Origin: Brachyspira alvinipulli ATCC 51933
GTDB taxonomy: Bacteria > Spirochaetota > Brachyspiria > Brachyspirales > Brachyspiraceae
NCBI RefSeq assembly: GCF_000518245.1
Contig: NZ_KI912403.1
Location: forward strand, 258,600 to 322,599
Reading direction: 5' to 3'
Length of the DNA stretch: 64,000 nucleotides
The translations under genes and the position numbers were made by a program. Under the pieces are notes generated by a model, which ran no database searches, was not told the DNA's origin, and saw nothing but the letters and a program-made list of their open reading frames with translations. Shown one piece after another: positions 17,184 to 26,892 of the stretch (position 1 is the first letter of the stretch; each line of letters opens with the position of its first letter).

Positions 17184-17402
17184 TATAACACCTCTTGAAT
17201 TGATACTTTTATTTGCAAAACTTTTGCAAATATTTAGAGCCATTATAACATACATACAAACAATAGTCAACAAATGAACTATAAAATAATTATTTATAGC
17301 ATAGATTTTTTACTCACTGCTTTGGCATTACAATACAAAAATACGCATATCAATTTTAATAAATTTATATTATAGCAATAAATTGAGTTATAATTTACTA
17401 AT

Positions 17403-17506
17403 CATCTGCTCGTTTATCAGTTAAATTATTTATTATTCTTGATATTCATTTTTTATAATTATTTCTATGCTTCGTGATTTTATTAATACCATTTTTTATT
17501 ATTGCT
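17403..17506. repeat. degenerate copy of the rsgA 3' end
   Basis: This stretch repeats, imperfectly, 17547-17650, which spans the end of rsgA. Shared blocks include CTGCTCGTTTATCA and ATGCTTCGTGATTTT in the same order and spacing. It looks like an old tandem duplication of the gene's tail with subsequent drift. The rest of the 395-bp gap between thrS and rsgA holds the rsgA terminator and no gene. Confidence 0.55.
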
Positions 17507-17573
17507 AGTGATAAACTCGCCCATTATTAGCTGACAACTTCCTTCGTCAGTTATCAGCTGCTCGTTTATCACT
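17507..17573 (-). terminator. nested inverted repeat after rsgA
   Basis: Outer arms AGTGATAAAC (17507-17516) and GTTTATCACT (17564-17573) enclose an 11-bp inner stem AGCTGACAACT (17529-17539) with AGTTATCAGCT (17549-17559). It sits within 10 bp of the rsgA stop, so it probably ends or stabilises the rsgA message. Confidence 0.5.
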
Positions 17574-17578
17574 TTAAA

Positions 17579-18682
17579 CTACTTCTTATTTTTTACATTC
17601 ATCTTCTTATAATTATTTTTATGCTTCGTGATTTTCTTTAATGCCATTTTCCTGTCTTTTTTTATCTCTATAGAAGTTTTTTGAAGTTCTCTATTTTCAT
17701 TAAGCAGAGTTATATAAGCATCATATCTTTCATAAGGTATTTCATCATTTTCAAGTAATTCTAATATATAACAATCAGGTTCATGCTGATGAGTGCAGTC
17801 TTTAAACTTACATTTTTTAGCATACTCTTCCAAATCTTCAAAAGTTTTCTTTATTCCTTTGTTATCTTCCCATAAACCTAAATTTCTTAACCCCGGAGTA
17901 TCTATTACAACACCTCCGCTGTCTAATACTAAAAGCTCTCTATGAGTTGTGGTATGCATTCCTTTAAAATCATACTCTCTTACTTCCTGAGTTTTCATCT
18001 TTTCATCTTTTAAAAGATAATTGATAATAGTAGATTTTCCTGCTCCTGAAGCTCCTATAAATACTGATGAAGTATCTTTCTTAATATATTTTAGAAATGT
18101 ATCAGCATTCTTTCCTGTTTTTGAACTGTAAGCAAATGCTGTTTCATTAGGATAAGTTTCTTTTATAGTCGCTAACAATTCTTTATACTCAGCATCTTCA
18201 TATAAGTCTATTTTACTTATAGCAATTATTGGTTTAATTCCAGAAGTATGAACAACTGACAAATATCTTGCTATAGCAGACATAGGCATCTCATTATCAA
18301 TACCTACTATAATAAAAGCATAATCAATATTGCTTACTATAGCCTGAATATCATTTTTTTTAACATTAGCTTTTCTATACAAAATATTTTTTCTAGTGAG
18401 AATTGTATCAATAAAGGCGTTATTATCAGACTTTTTCATTAAAACCCAATCGCCTACAACAGGAAGCTCGCTTTGTACTTCTGAATTATATCTAATCTTA
18501 CCCTTTATTCTAGCTAAAAACTCGCCTTCATCAGAAAAAAGAGTATAATATCTTTTATTAATTCTTATTACTCTTGCTGGAATAAGTTCTTCTTTATTAA
18601 TTTCATCTAAAGAATTAATATTTAAACTCTTAAGTGCTAATTTCTCAAAATATTCATCGAAACCTATATCTTTTATTTTCAA
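17579..18682 (-). CDS. rsgA: ribosome small-subunit GTPase RsgA
   Basis: A circularly permuted GTPase: an OB-like N-domain (ELPVVGDWVLM), then G4 ISKIDL, G1 GASGAGKST, G2 region HTTTHRE, and G3 DTPG, followed by the zinc knuckle CKFKDCTHQHEPDC. It assists late 30S maturation. I prefer the TTG at 18682 (367 residues) because GGGGA lies 8 nt upstream; the frame is open to a TTG at 18742, which would add a hydrophobic extension without a ribosome site. The Lys-rich C-tail is repeated in degenerate form downstream. Confidence 0.93.
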   Translation of the reverse strand: MKIKDIGFDEYFEKLALKSLNINSLDEINKEELIPARVIRINKRYYTLFSDEGEFLARIKGKIRYNSEVQSELPVVGDWVLMKKSDNNAFIDTILTRKNILYRKANVKKNDIQAIVSNIDYAFIIVGIDNEMPMSAIARYLSVVHTSGIKPIIAISKIDLYEDAEYKELLATIKETYPNETAFAYSSKTGKNADTFLKYIKKDTSSVFIGASGAGKSTIINYLLKDEKMKTQEVREYDFKGMHTTTHRELLVLDSGGVVIDTPGLRNLGLWEDNKGIKKTFEDLEEYAKKCKFKDCTHQHEPDCYILELLENDEIPYERYDAYITLLNENRELQKTSIEIKKDRKMALKKITKHKNNYKKMNVKNKK

Positions 18683-18818
18683 TATTTTTATCCCCAAATA
18701 AAATATACAGCAATATAATACTAAATATAAAAGTTTTGTCAATTTAATTATTTATAATAGATATTGAATAAAAAATTATTTATATTATAATATTCAAATA
18801 ATTTTATGGATATTTAAT

Positions 18819-19991
18819 ATGGTTAATTTACTACTTGCTATTATGTATTTATCATTTATCAGTTTGGGACTTCCGGATGCCCTTCTTGGTTCAGCATGGC
18901 CTACTATGCATAAAGAATTGAATGTGCCTATTTCTTATGCTGGTATAATATCAATGATTATATCAGCAGGAACTATAATTTCTAGTTTGCAAAGTGACAG
19001 ATTAACTAAAAGATTCGGAGCTGGAAAAATAACTGCATTCAGCGTAGCCATGACAGCTATAGCACTTTTTGGTTTTTCTATTACTCATTCATATATATTT
19101 TTATGTGTTTGGGCTATACCTTATGGATTAGGGGCAGGAAGTGTAGATGCTTCTTTAAATAATTATGTAGCACTTCATTACAAAAGCAAACATATGAGCT
19201 GGCTTCATTGTATGTGGGGAATAGGTGCAACTACTGGACCGTATATAATGGGATATGCTATCACTAATAGTAATTGGAATGCAGGATACAGATATATATC
19301 AATAATACAGATAGTACTAACTGCCATTTTATTTTTGAGCCTTCCTTTATGGAATAAAAATGATGAAGAAAATAAAGAAAAAATAAGTACAAAAGCTTTA
19401 AGTTTGAAAGAAATAATAAAAATACCCGGTGCCAGAGAAATTATGATATGCTTTTTTTGTTATTGTGCTCTTGAAGCTACAACAGGATTATGGGCAAGCA
19501 GCTATTTAAATCTATATAAAGGTGTTGATATAAAAACTGCAGCTTCATTTGGAAGTTTATTTTATATAGGCATCACTGTTGGAAGAGCTATATCGGGATT
19601 TATAACAATGAAATTAAATGATAATCAAATGATAACTTTAGGCGAGTTATTAATTTTAATAGGTATTATATTAATGATTATTCCTGCTGTAAATATTGTA
19701 TCTTTAATAGGATTTATAATTATAGGTCTAGGATGTGCACCAATATACCCTTCTATAATACACTCAACTCCATATAATTTTGGAGCAGAAAATTCTCAGG
19801 CTATAATAGGGGTACAAATGGCTAGTGCTTATATAGGTACTCTTGCAATGCCTCCGTTATTTGGCTACATTGCAAATCACATATCAATATCATTATTACC
19901 ATTCTATTTGATATTAATTTTAATATTGATGTTTATCATGCATAAATTAATGATAAAAAAGACTATAAAAAATAAAAATATAGATGCATAA
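18819..19991 (+). CDS. MFS transporter, FucP/sugar-permease-like
   Basis: 390 residues with about 12 hydrophobic segments. The first reads FISLGLPDALLGSAWPTMH, and SDRLTKRFGAGK follows TM2 as the MFS loop 2-3 motif. LGAGSVDASLNNYVALHYKSK and the second half's GLGCAPIYPSIIHSTP are typical of the fucose-permease branch. Substrate cannot be told. The ribosome site is weak. It is convergent with the metal ATPase and shares a hairpin terminator. Confidence 0.85.
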   Translation: MVNLLLAIMYLSFISLGLPDALLGSAWPTMHKELNVPISYAGIISMIISAGTIISSLQSDRLTKRFGAGKITAFSVAMTAIALFGFSITHSYIFLCVWAIPYGLGAGSVDASLNNYVALHYKSKHMSWLHCMWGIGATTGPYIMGYAITNSNWNAGYRYISIIQIVLTAILFLSLPLWNKNDEENKEKISTKALSLKEIIKIPGAREIMICFFCYCALEATTGLWASSYLNLYKGVDIKTAASFGSLFYIGITVGRAISGFITMKLNDNQMITLGELLILIGIILMIIPAVNIVSLIGFIIIGLGCAPIYPSIIHSTPYNFGAENSQAIIGVQMASAYIGTLAMPPLFGYIANHISISLLPFYLILILILMFIMHKLMIKKTIKNKNIDA

Positions 19992-20014
19992 TAAAAATCA
20001 TGCATCTATATTTT
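19980..20014. terminator. bidirectional terminator between MFS and P-ATPase genes
   Basis: A perfect 10-bp stem (ATAGATGCAT with ATGCATCTAT) overlaps the MFS stop codon and is followed by ATTTT. It separates two convergent genes. Confidence 0.6.
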
Positions 20015-20035
20015 CACAACATTATAAATATCAAA

Positions 20036-21979
20036 TCAATGTTCGCATCCACAATTACAATTAGTTACTTTAATATCACAGGCTTCTGTATTGACATTTA
20101 TATTTTCCTGTTTTTCACCTAAAGGATAAAGCAGTCTTAAAGCATTAAGAACAACTATAACAGTAACTCCTGTATCAGCAAATATAGCTAACCACATAGA
20201 AGCAAGTCCTAAAGCTCCTAATATAATAGCTCCAAATTTAATAACTAATGCTAAAAGTATATTTTGCAAAACTACTATATGATTTTTCTTAGCTAATTTT
20301 ATTGCAGCGGCAACTTTTGAAGGCTTATCATCCATAATAACAACATCAGCATTTTCTATAGCAGCATCGGAACCAAGTCCGCCCATAGCAATACCTATAT
20401 CAGCACGGGCAAGAGAAGGAGCATCATTTATACCATCACCTACGAATATTGAAGCCTTAGAATCTTTCATCATTTCTTCTAATACAGTTACTTTGTCTTC
20501 AGGCAAACAACCTCCTTTAAATGATTGTATATTCATCTCTTTTGCAAATGCTTCTACTCTGTCAACATTATCACCACTTATTAATGCAGTTTTTATACTC
20601 ATTGAATTTAATAAATCAATAGCTTCTTTAGTATCATCTTTCACGCTATCATCAATGAAAAATCCGCCGGCATATTTTGAGTCTACAGCAATATGAACAT
20701 TAATATTTTCTTTAATTTCTAATATTTCAACATTATTTTGTTTTAATAAATCGAGTCCTCCTATCAATATATTTTTATTTTCCACTATTGATGAAGCACC
20801 TTTTCCGCTTATATCTTTATGACTCGAAATTAAACTGTCATTTACAACACCATTATGATGATTCTTATAATGCTCAACTATTGATACAGCAATTGGATGG
20901 GAAGAACCTGTTTCAGCATAAGCTGCATATTTAAGTAATGTTTCATCATCGTATACACCAGTATTATATATCTCTCTTATAGAAAATTCACCTTTAGTAA
21001 GAGTTCCTGTTTTATCAAAAATAACCTTATCAACTTTAGCAAGTAAATCTAAAAATATACCACCTTTAACCATTATTCCAAATTTAGAAGCTCTTCCTAT
21101 AGAAGCAAAATATGTTAAAGGAATACCAACCATAAATGCACAAGGACAAGACACAACCAACAGAGTCAAAGAACGTTTGAACCAATTATCAAAAACTTCT
21201 GTACCGTATATTATAGTAGGTATCACAGTAAGGAAAATTGCACCGAATACCACTATAGGGGTATATATTCCTGCAAATCTGCTTATAAATTGCTCAATAT
21301 TAGCTTTTCTATTTTGTGAATCCTGAACAAGTTTTAATATTTTAGCTATAGAAGATTCAGAATATCCTCTTATAACTTTAGCCTTAATAGTATTATCTCC
21401 GTTTATAGTTCCAGCTAAAATTTCATCATTAACTTTAACACTTCTAGGCATACTCTCACCTGTCAAAGCTTTAGTATCAATCCAACTTTCACCTTCATAT
21501 ATAACAGAGTCAAGAGGCACTTTCTCAAACGGATTTATTATTATACTATCATTGATATGTACCTCAGATATGTCAACTTTTTCAACATTTCCATTAGCTC
21601 TTATAATATTTGCTGAATCTGGTCTTATTGCCATCAATGCTGCTATTGTTCTCTTAGATTTATCAACTGCCATATCTTCAAAGTACTCACCTACCCTATA
21701 AAACATAAGTACAGCCAAAGCCTCAGGAAGTTCATGAAGTATAATAGCTCCAACTGTAGCAATACTCATAAGAAAACTTTCACGCATAAACTTTCCCTTA
21801 ATAAAATCTAAAGCAGCATTTTTAAATACTTCTCTTCCTAAAATCAAATATGGTATAAAGAAAATAATATATTCTATAGTACCATGTATATTGTTATGTA
21901 AAGTGTATAATAATATTAATACTATAAGTCCTAGCAAAATTTCTAATAAAAATAAAAGTCTTTCTTTATTCTTTAACAT
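20036..21979 (-). CDS. heavy-metal P1B-type ATPase (Zn/Cd type)
   Basis: About 647 residues. The ATG at 21979 is favoured since GGGGG is then 8 nt upstream; an ATG at 21985 is also possible. Key motifs: TGES, the transmembrane CPC of SCPCAFMVGIP, the phosphorylation site DKTGTLT, HP in SSHPIAV, and GDGINDAPSLARADIG. The N-terminal metal-binding HMA domain is absent; instead the C-terminus ends in a Cys/His-rich tail (TNCNCGCEH). It exports divalent soft metals across the inner membrane. It overlaps the ArsR-family repressor gene by 14 bp, which is probably its regulator. Confidence 0.93.
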   Translation of the reverse strand: MLKNKERLLFLLEILLGLIVLILLYTLHNNIHGTIEYIIFFIPYLILGREVFKNAALDFIKGKFMRESFLMSIATVGAIILHELPEALAVLMFYRVGEYFEDMAVDKSKRTIAALMAIRPDSANIIRANGNVEKVDISEVHINDSIIINPFEKVPLDSVIYEGESWIDTKALTGESMPRSVKVNDEILAGTINGDNTIKAKVIRGYSESSIAKILKLVQDSQNRKANIEQFISRFAGIYTPIVVFGAIFLTVIPTIIYGTEVFDNWFKRSLTLLVVSCPCAFMVGIPLTYFASIGRASKFGIMVKGGIFLDLLAKVDKVIFDKTGTLTKGEFSIREIYNTGVYDDETLLKYAAYAETGSSHPIAVSIVEHYKNHHNGVVNDSLISSHKDISGKGASSIVENKNILIGGLDLLKQNNVEILEIKENINVHIAVDSKYAGGFFIDDSVKDDTKEAIDLLNSMSIKTALISGDNVDRVEAFAKEMNIQSFKGGCLPEDKVTVLEEMMKDSKASIFVGDGINDAPSLARADIGIAMGGLGSDAAIENADVVIMDDKPSKVAAAIKLAKKNHIVVLQNILLALVIKFGAIILGALGLASMWLAIFADTGVTVIVVLNALRLLYPLGEKQENINVNTEACDIKVTNCNCGCEH

Positions 21980-22361
21980 GTTCATACCCCCAACTATAAA
22001 TTTTTTCTATATGCTCATCATCTAATCTATAAAATACATGAAGCCCGACTTTTCTTTTCTTTACTACCCTAGCCTGCCACAGCATCTTTAAATGCTGAGA
22101 TACAGATGGCTGCTTCATATCAAGCAATGATGATAATTCATGCACACATAATTCCTTCTCACTCAGGGCAGATATTATCTTTAATCTTGTAGGATCAGAA
22201 AACACAGAAAAGAAATCAGCTAAAAGAGAAAACTCTTCATCATTTGGAAGTCTAGGTATAAATGATGATATACTGCTATCAGTTATGTTAACTTCGCAGT
22301 CATTATCTAAGTCTTTATTTATAAACTCTTTTTCATCAATATTTTGTAATTTATTTTTCAT
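21966..22361 (-). CDS. ArsR/SmtB-family metal-sensing repressor
   Basis: 131 residues. A winged-helix domain with FSDPTRLKIISALSEKELCVHELSSLL (pieces FSDPTRLKIISAL and ELCVHEL) and MKQPSVSQHLKML as recognition helix. ELCVHEL resembles the alpha3 metal site of CadC-type sensors (ELCVxDL). The acidic N-terminal extension contains one further Cys near residue 22. It is co-transcribed with the metal ATPase that follows and is expected to repress the pair until Zn, Cd or Pb binds. Confidence 0.92.
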   Translation of the reverse strand: MKNKLQNIDEKEFINKDLDNDCEVNITDSSISSFIPRLPNDEEFSLLADFFSVFSDPTRLKIISALSEKELCVHELSSLLDMKQPSVSQHLKMLWQARVVKKRKVGLHVFYRLDDEHIEKIYSWGYEHVKE

Positions 22362-22754
22362 ATTACCAACTTTATATAAGTATATTATAATATAATAATA
22401 TATTTATATAATAATTAAGTCAATAATTTTTTTAAAAATTTAATTTGAAAATAAAAAAATTGTGTAAAGAAGAAAGTAAACATTATTTAATAAAAAAATA
22501 TTTTTTTAGAAAAAAGATAAATAAAGATTACATATGAAAATATTTTTTAATATTTTATTTACAACTATAAAATTCGATTTGAGATATAAAAACATGAAAA
22601 TATTTATAAATAAAAATTAATACTAATCATTAAAAATAAATATTTTCTATAATATGTTTTCAATGATTAAAAAAAATTAAAAAAACAAATATTTTTATCA
22701 TAAAAAAAAGATTTGAGTATTGACATAAAAAATAAAGAACTCTAGCATTTAAGT

Positions 22755-22910
22755 ATGATAAAATTAGAAACATTAATAAAAAAGTTAAAAACAATATTTG
22801 TAAAGTTAGATTACACTAAAAGTAAAAAAATATTTTACGTAAAAAACAATATAGTATCAGTTAATTATATTGATTTTCCAAAGAATAATATATTTATTTT
22901 CTGCAAATAA
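22755..22910 (+). CDS. possible small ORF
   Basis: 51 codons in a 650-bp AT-rich gap between the metal-resistance pair and a lipoprotein gene, beginning MIKLETLIKKLKTIF. It has no convincing ribosome site and no known relatives that I recognise. The rest of the gap shows only A/T-rich sequence without a clear element. It may be noncoding or a remnant. Confidence 0.2.
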   Translation: MIKLETLIKKLKTIFVKLDYTKSKKIFYVKNNIVSVNYIDFPKNNIFIFCK

Positions 22911-23012
22911 AAGTTTTGAATTCTTATAATTAATGTTTCTAAAAAAATATTTAATCAAGAAATAAACATTAGCAATAGTGTTTATTATAAAAAATTATTT
23001 AAAGGAGTTCAT

Positions 23013-23522
23013 ATGAACAAAAAAATTTTATCATTATTTTTAGTTGTTGCTGCCTCAGCTATTTTAGCTATAAGCTGTAACAACAAATCAACAAACCCTA
23101 CTGCAGCTGGAAACGACAAAGAATTATCTAATGCTGATCTTGTAAATGCTTTAAAAGGTCTTGGAAAAGTTGGAGATGCTAGTAAGACAGGAACATTTGA
23201 TTTTTCTGCAATTACATCTGTAGATGGAGGAACTGTAAAAGAAGAAATAACAGGAAGCGATAATAGCGGTGGAAACACTTCAAAAAGCGAATTAGAGAAA
23301 AAACTAGGAGAAGCTTTTGCTAAATTATCTGATAAAGGTTTTAAAGTAACATCAGACTATAGTACATTAAAAAGTGCTGGAAATGATGAAAATACAGTTT
23401 CACTTTCTTTAAATGTTACTCCTAATGCTGGCTTTAAATTTGGACAAGAATTAAATAGCACTTTAAAAAGTGGAAAATTGATTTTAAAATTAAAACCTCA
23501 ATCATCAAAAAACTGGAACTAA
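23013..23522 (+). CDS. lipoprotein of unknown function
   Basis: 169 residues. Lipoprotein signal with LAISC, lipidated Cys near residue 22, followed by a Ser/Thr/Asn linker. The mature part is polar with Lys/Gly-rich repeats and no recognised domain. AAAGGAG precedes the ATG. GC content and the codon pattern (more GGA, GCT) are slightly unlike its AT-rich surroundings. Probably surface exposed. Confidence 0.75.
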   Translation: MNKKILSLFLVVAASAILAISCNNKSTNPTAAGNDKELSNADLVNALKGLGKVGDASKTGTFDFSAITSVDGGTVKEEITGSDNSGGNTSKSELEKKLGEAFAKLSDKGFKVTSDYSTLKSAGNDENTVSLSLNVTPNAGFKFGQELNSTLKSGKLILKLKPQSSKNWN

Positions 23523-23590
23523 AAATATAGCAGAAGTATGTTTATAATATAATAACATAGCTGCCATACAAAAAATTGAATAAAATAAGC

Positions 23591-23621
23591 GGTATGAGCA
23601 TAAATAAAATATGCTCATACC
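23591..23621. terminator. perfect inverted repeat after lipoprotein gene
   Basis: GGTATGAGCAT and ATGCTCATACC form a perfect 11-bp stem with a 9-nt loop, 70 bp beyond the stop. No T-run follows, so termination is uncertain. Confidence 0.4.
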
Positions 23622-23758
23622 ATTATAAAAAAACATAAGAGAAATTAATAAACTATTTAAGATTTTTCATAAGAGATAACTAAAAAATTAATAAATGATA
23701 AAAAATAAAAAGAATCTATGATTTTGAGACTAATATCTAATTAGAATACTATTTTTAT

Positions 23759-23796
23759 ATGGGCAGGAGTGTTTTTAGAAAAAACATTCCTACCAT
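23759..23796. terminator. second hairpin downstream of lipoprotein gene
   Basis: A long imperfect stem (ATGGGCAGGAGTGTTTTT with a near-complement AAAAACATTCCTACCAT). It and the earlier gap are each followed or flanked by the same 19-bp sequence CCATACAAAAAATTGAATA, at 23564-23582 and 23793-23811. The roughly 440-bp gap holds no gene that I can see. Confidence 0.4.
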
Positions 23797-24008
23797 ACAA
23801 AAAATTGAATACATTTATATTATAATGTATTTAAAATAAGTCAATAGAATAAATAATTTTTTATAGAAAATTATTTCATTTCAGTATATAATCTGTAATA
23901 TTTTTCATTTTTTAACGAATTTAAAAATTTTGATTAAAATATCATAATTTTACGATAGTTAACATAATGCTAAATAAAAATTATAAACAAAAGGAAAGTT
24001 TTTTAGTT

Positions 24009-25997
24009 ATGTATAGTTTTACTAAGGATGATAAAGAGTTCAGAAATTTAACAAATGAGGAAATAGAATTCCTAAAATCTCAAGGATGTTCATCTCAATC
24101 TTGGGATAAAATATTTATAAAAAACGTAGATTTAACAAGAATAAAAGATGTACAGTTTCATGGTAAAGTAAAAATAAATGCACTTAATGGAATGGTAAAA
24201 TATCACAACAAAGTACAAGTTCCTGCTTCAATTAACAGAGCAACATTAATAGATGTATTTATTAACGGAAATGTTTATATCAATAATGTAGGAAGATTCA
24301 TTGCTAATTATAAAATAGAAAACGGAGTAATAATAGAAAATGCCGGTTCTATATATATGGAAGGAAAAAGCAGTTTTGGAAACGGAGTAGAAACTTCACC
24401 TATAATGGAAGGAGACGGAAGAAGCGTAAAAATATTTAATAGGCTAAATTCTCATATAGCTTATATGGTAGCAATGTACAGGCACAGATTTTTAATGCGT
24501 GCTAGAATAAATGCCATGATAGATGATTATACAGCAAAAAAAACTAGAAGATTTGGAAAAATAAAAGAACATGCCAAAATAATTAATGCAAGACTTATAA
24601 AAAATTCGCATATAGACCCTTATACTACAATAGAAAATACAGATGAAATCAATAATACAACAGTTATAAGTACAAAAGAATGTCCATCATATATTGGAAC
24701 ATCCGTTATATTAAAAGATTCTATAGTATTAAAAGGTGCGCATATAGTTGATAGTACAGTGATAAAAAAAGCATTTATAGGAGAAGGTGTAAAACTTGGA
24801 AGACAATTCTCATGCGAAGATTCTCTTCTATTTGCTAACTGCGAAGGAGAGCATGGTGAGATGTTCTCTATATTTGCCGGACCTTATACTGTTACTCATC
24901 ACAAAGCAACACTTTTAATAGCAAGTCATTTTTCTTTCTTTAATGCAGGAAGCGGAACCAACCAAAGCAATCATATGTACAAATTAGGACCTTATCATCA
25001 TGGTTTTATGGAAAGAGGATGTAAAACAGGCAGTAACTCATATATTTTATGGCCTTCTCATATAGGAGCATTTTCTACAGTTATAGGTGCTCATTATGAT
25101 AATGTTGATACTTCTGATTTTCCATTCTCATATATAACAGAACATGGTTATCATCAAACAAGACTAATACCTGGATTGAATTTATTTGGTGTAGGGCTTT
25201 GCCGAGATGAAAACAAATGGAAAGATAGAGACAGAAGAGTTGGGGACAAGAAAGATTTAATCATATTTGATGTATTTAGTCCATATACTGTATCTAAAAT
25301 GATTAATTCTGAAAGTATATTAAAAGAAATAAGAACAGAAATAGAGAATATAAATAAAGAAGGAGACTATATATTATATAAAAATATGATAATCAAAAAA
25401 TCTTCTTTAGATAAATATTCTCAAAGATATTCTGTAGCAATTGATTTATATTTGCATGATAAAATACTTTCATATATTAAAGACTCAAAAAATATAGATG
25501 AAATAATAACAAACTTAGAATACAGGGATGATAAAGTATTTGAAAAATGGGTTGATGTAGGAGGACTTATATGTTCTAAAGACAGAATAGATGGTGTTAT
25601 AAAAGATATAGAAAATAATAAAATCAATTCTTTAGAACTATTAATAAATGCATTTGAAGATTTATATAATTCCTATCAATCAGATGAAAAATCTTGGGTT
25701 ATGAATACTATAAAAAGAAGATACGGCATAGAAAGTATAGATAAAGAAATAATTATTAAACTTTTAAAAGAACATATACTACTTTTAAAAGAAGCATACA
25801 AGATATTCTACAGAGATGTAAAAAAAGAATATGATTTATCTAAAATGGTAAGCTGCGGGGTTGATGATAAATCAACAATGGAAAGAGATTTTGAGGCTAT
25901 AAGAGGAACAGTAAAAGATAATTCTTTTGTTGTAAAATATAAAAATGATATAGAAGAAAAAATTAATAATATAAATAATATTATGAGTATACTATAA
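24009..25997 (+). CDS. DUF4954 family protein (left-handed beta-helix)
   Basis: 662 residues from the ATG at 24009, which has AAAGGAAAG upstream; an in-frame ATG at 23967 has none. The central part has hexapeptide-like turns (SIVLKGAHIVDSTVIKKAF, GEGVKLGRQFSC), the pattern of a left-handed beta-helix, with conserved stretches such as GPYTVTHHKATLLIAS and NSYILWPSHIGAFSTVIGAH. DUF4954 is typical of spirochaetes and Bacteroidetes, and its role is undefined, possibly sugar-nucleotide or acyl-transfer related by fold. The C-terminal 200 residues are helical. It ends 11 bp before prmA. Confidence 0.85.
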   Translation: MYSFTKDDKEFRNLTNEEIEFLKSQGCSSQSWDKIFIKNVDLTRIKDVQFHGKVKINALNGMVKYHNKVQVPASINRATLIDVFINGNVYINNVGRFIANYKIENGVIIENAGSIYMEGKSSFGNGVETSPIMEGDGRSVKIFNRLNSHIAYMVAMYRHRFLMRARINAMIDDYTAKKTRRFGKIKEHAKIINARLIKNSHIDPYTTIENTDEINNTTVISTKECPSYIGTSVILKDSIVLKGAHIVDSTVIKKAFIGEGVKLGRQFSCEDSLLFANCEGEHGEMFSIFAGPYTVTHHKATLLIASHFSFFNAGSGTNQSNHMYKLGPYHHGFMERGCKTGSNSYILWPSHIGAFSTVIGAHYDNVDTSDFPFSYITEHGYHQTRLIPGLNLFGVGLCRDENKWKDRDRRVGDKKDLIIFDVFSPYTVSKMINSESILKEIRTEIENINKEGDYILYKNMIIKKSSLDKYSQRYSVAIDLYLHDKILSYIKDSKNIDEIITNLEYRDDKVFEKWVDVGGLICSKDRIDGVIKDIENNKINSLELLINAFEDLYNSYQSDEKSWVMNTIKRRYGIESIDKEIIIKLLKEHILLLKEAYKIFYRDVKKEYDLSKMVSCGVDDKSTMERDFEAIRGTVKDNSFVVKYKNDIEEKINNINNIMSIL

Positions 25998-26008
25998 TAG
26001 GAGCTGTT

Positions 26009-26881
26009 ATGCTGATACATTCATTGTCTATAATATTAGAAAGAGGTTTTGAAGATATAATAGAAGCAACCATAGAAAGCGGAGAATTAAATATACTTGG
26101 ATTCAATATAGAATTTCCAATCAATGATGAAAATATAGCTATTGTAAATATATATAATGAAAACAATGATATATTAAAAAACAATTTAGCTATTATAGAA
26201 AAAAATATTAATGATATTGTAAAATACAATTATGAAATAAAAGAATTGGAATCAGATGAATATCTAACTTCATATATGGAATTCTTAAAACCATTTTGTA
26301 TAGGTAATATAACTATAGTTCCTAATTTAAAAAATGACTCTGATGAATTAAATGATAGTACTCTTTATATAGCAAAACAATATGCATTCGGAACAGGTAC
26401 ACATGAAACTACATCATTGGCACTTGAAATGATAAACGAATATAGTGAAAATAATGATATAGCTTCAAAAAGTATAGCTGATATAGGATGCGGAAGTGGA
26501 ATATTATCATTATTTGCTTATAAATTAGGGGCAAGAAATATTACTTCTATAGATATAGATAATGATGCTGTTAATTGTACTTTAGATAATGCTTCTTACA
26601 ATAATATTAAATTAGATAATGTAATTCTTGGAAATACTAAAGATTTAATAAATATGAATTTTAAATTTGACTTGGTTATTGCCAATATAGAAACTGATGT
26701 ATTAGTAGAAATTCTTTCAGAGTTAAAACAGCTTTTAAAACCTAATTCCACATTAATATTATCGGGTATTTTATTAGAAAAAGAATCTTCTATGAATAAT
26801 GCTATAAGAGAAAATAATCTTCATATTATTTTAAGAAAGAGAAAAAATGATTGGGTATCTTTAATGCTTAATATTGAATAA
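26009..26881 (+). CDS. prmA: ribosomal protein L11 methyltransferase
   Basis: 290 residues. The SAM-binding core has ADIGCGSGILSLFAYKLGA, preceded by the PrmA-specific QYAFGTGTHETTSLALEMI and followed by NIETDVLVEIL, corresponding to the NxL catalytic loop. The N-domain (about 1-100) fits the L11-recognition domain. It trimethylates ribosomal protein L11. AGGAGC precedes the ATG. It is followed immediately by proA. Confidence 0.93.
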   Translation: MLIHSLSIILERGFEDIIEATIESGELNILGFNIEFPINDENIAIVNIYNENNDILKNNLAIIEKNINDIVKYNYEIKELESDEYLTSYMEFLKPFCIGNITIVPNLKNDSDELNDSTLYIAKQYAFGTGTHETTSLALEMINEYSENNDIASKSIADIGCGSGILSLFAYKLGARNITSIDIDNDAVNCTLDNASYNNIKLDNVILGNTKDLINMNFKFDLVIANIETDVLVEILSELKQLLKPNSTLILSGILLEKESSMNNAIRENNLHIILRKRKNDWVSLMLNIE

Positions 26882-26892
26882 TGGAGGTATAT

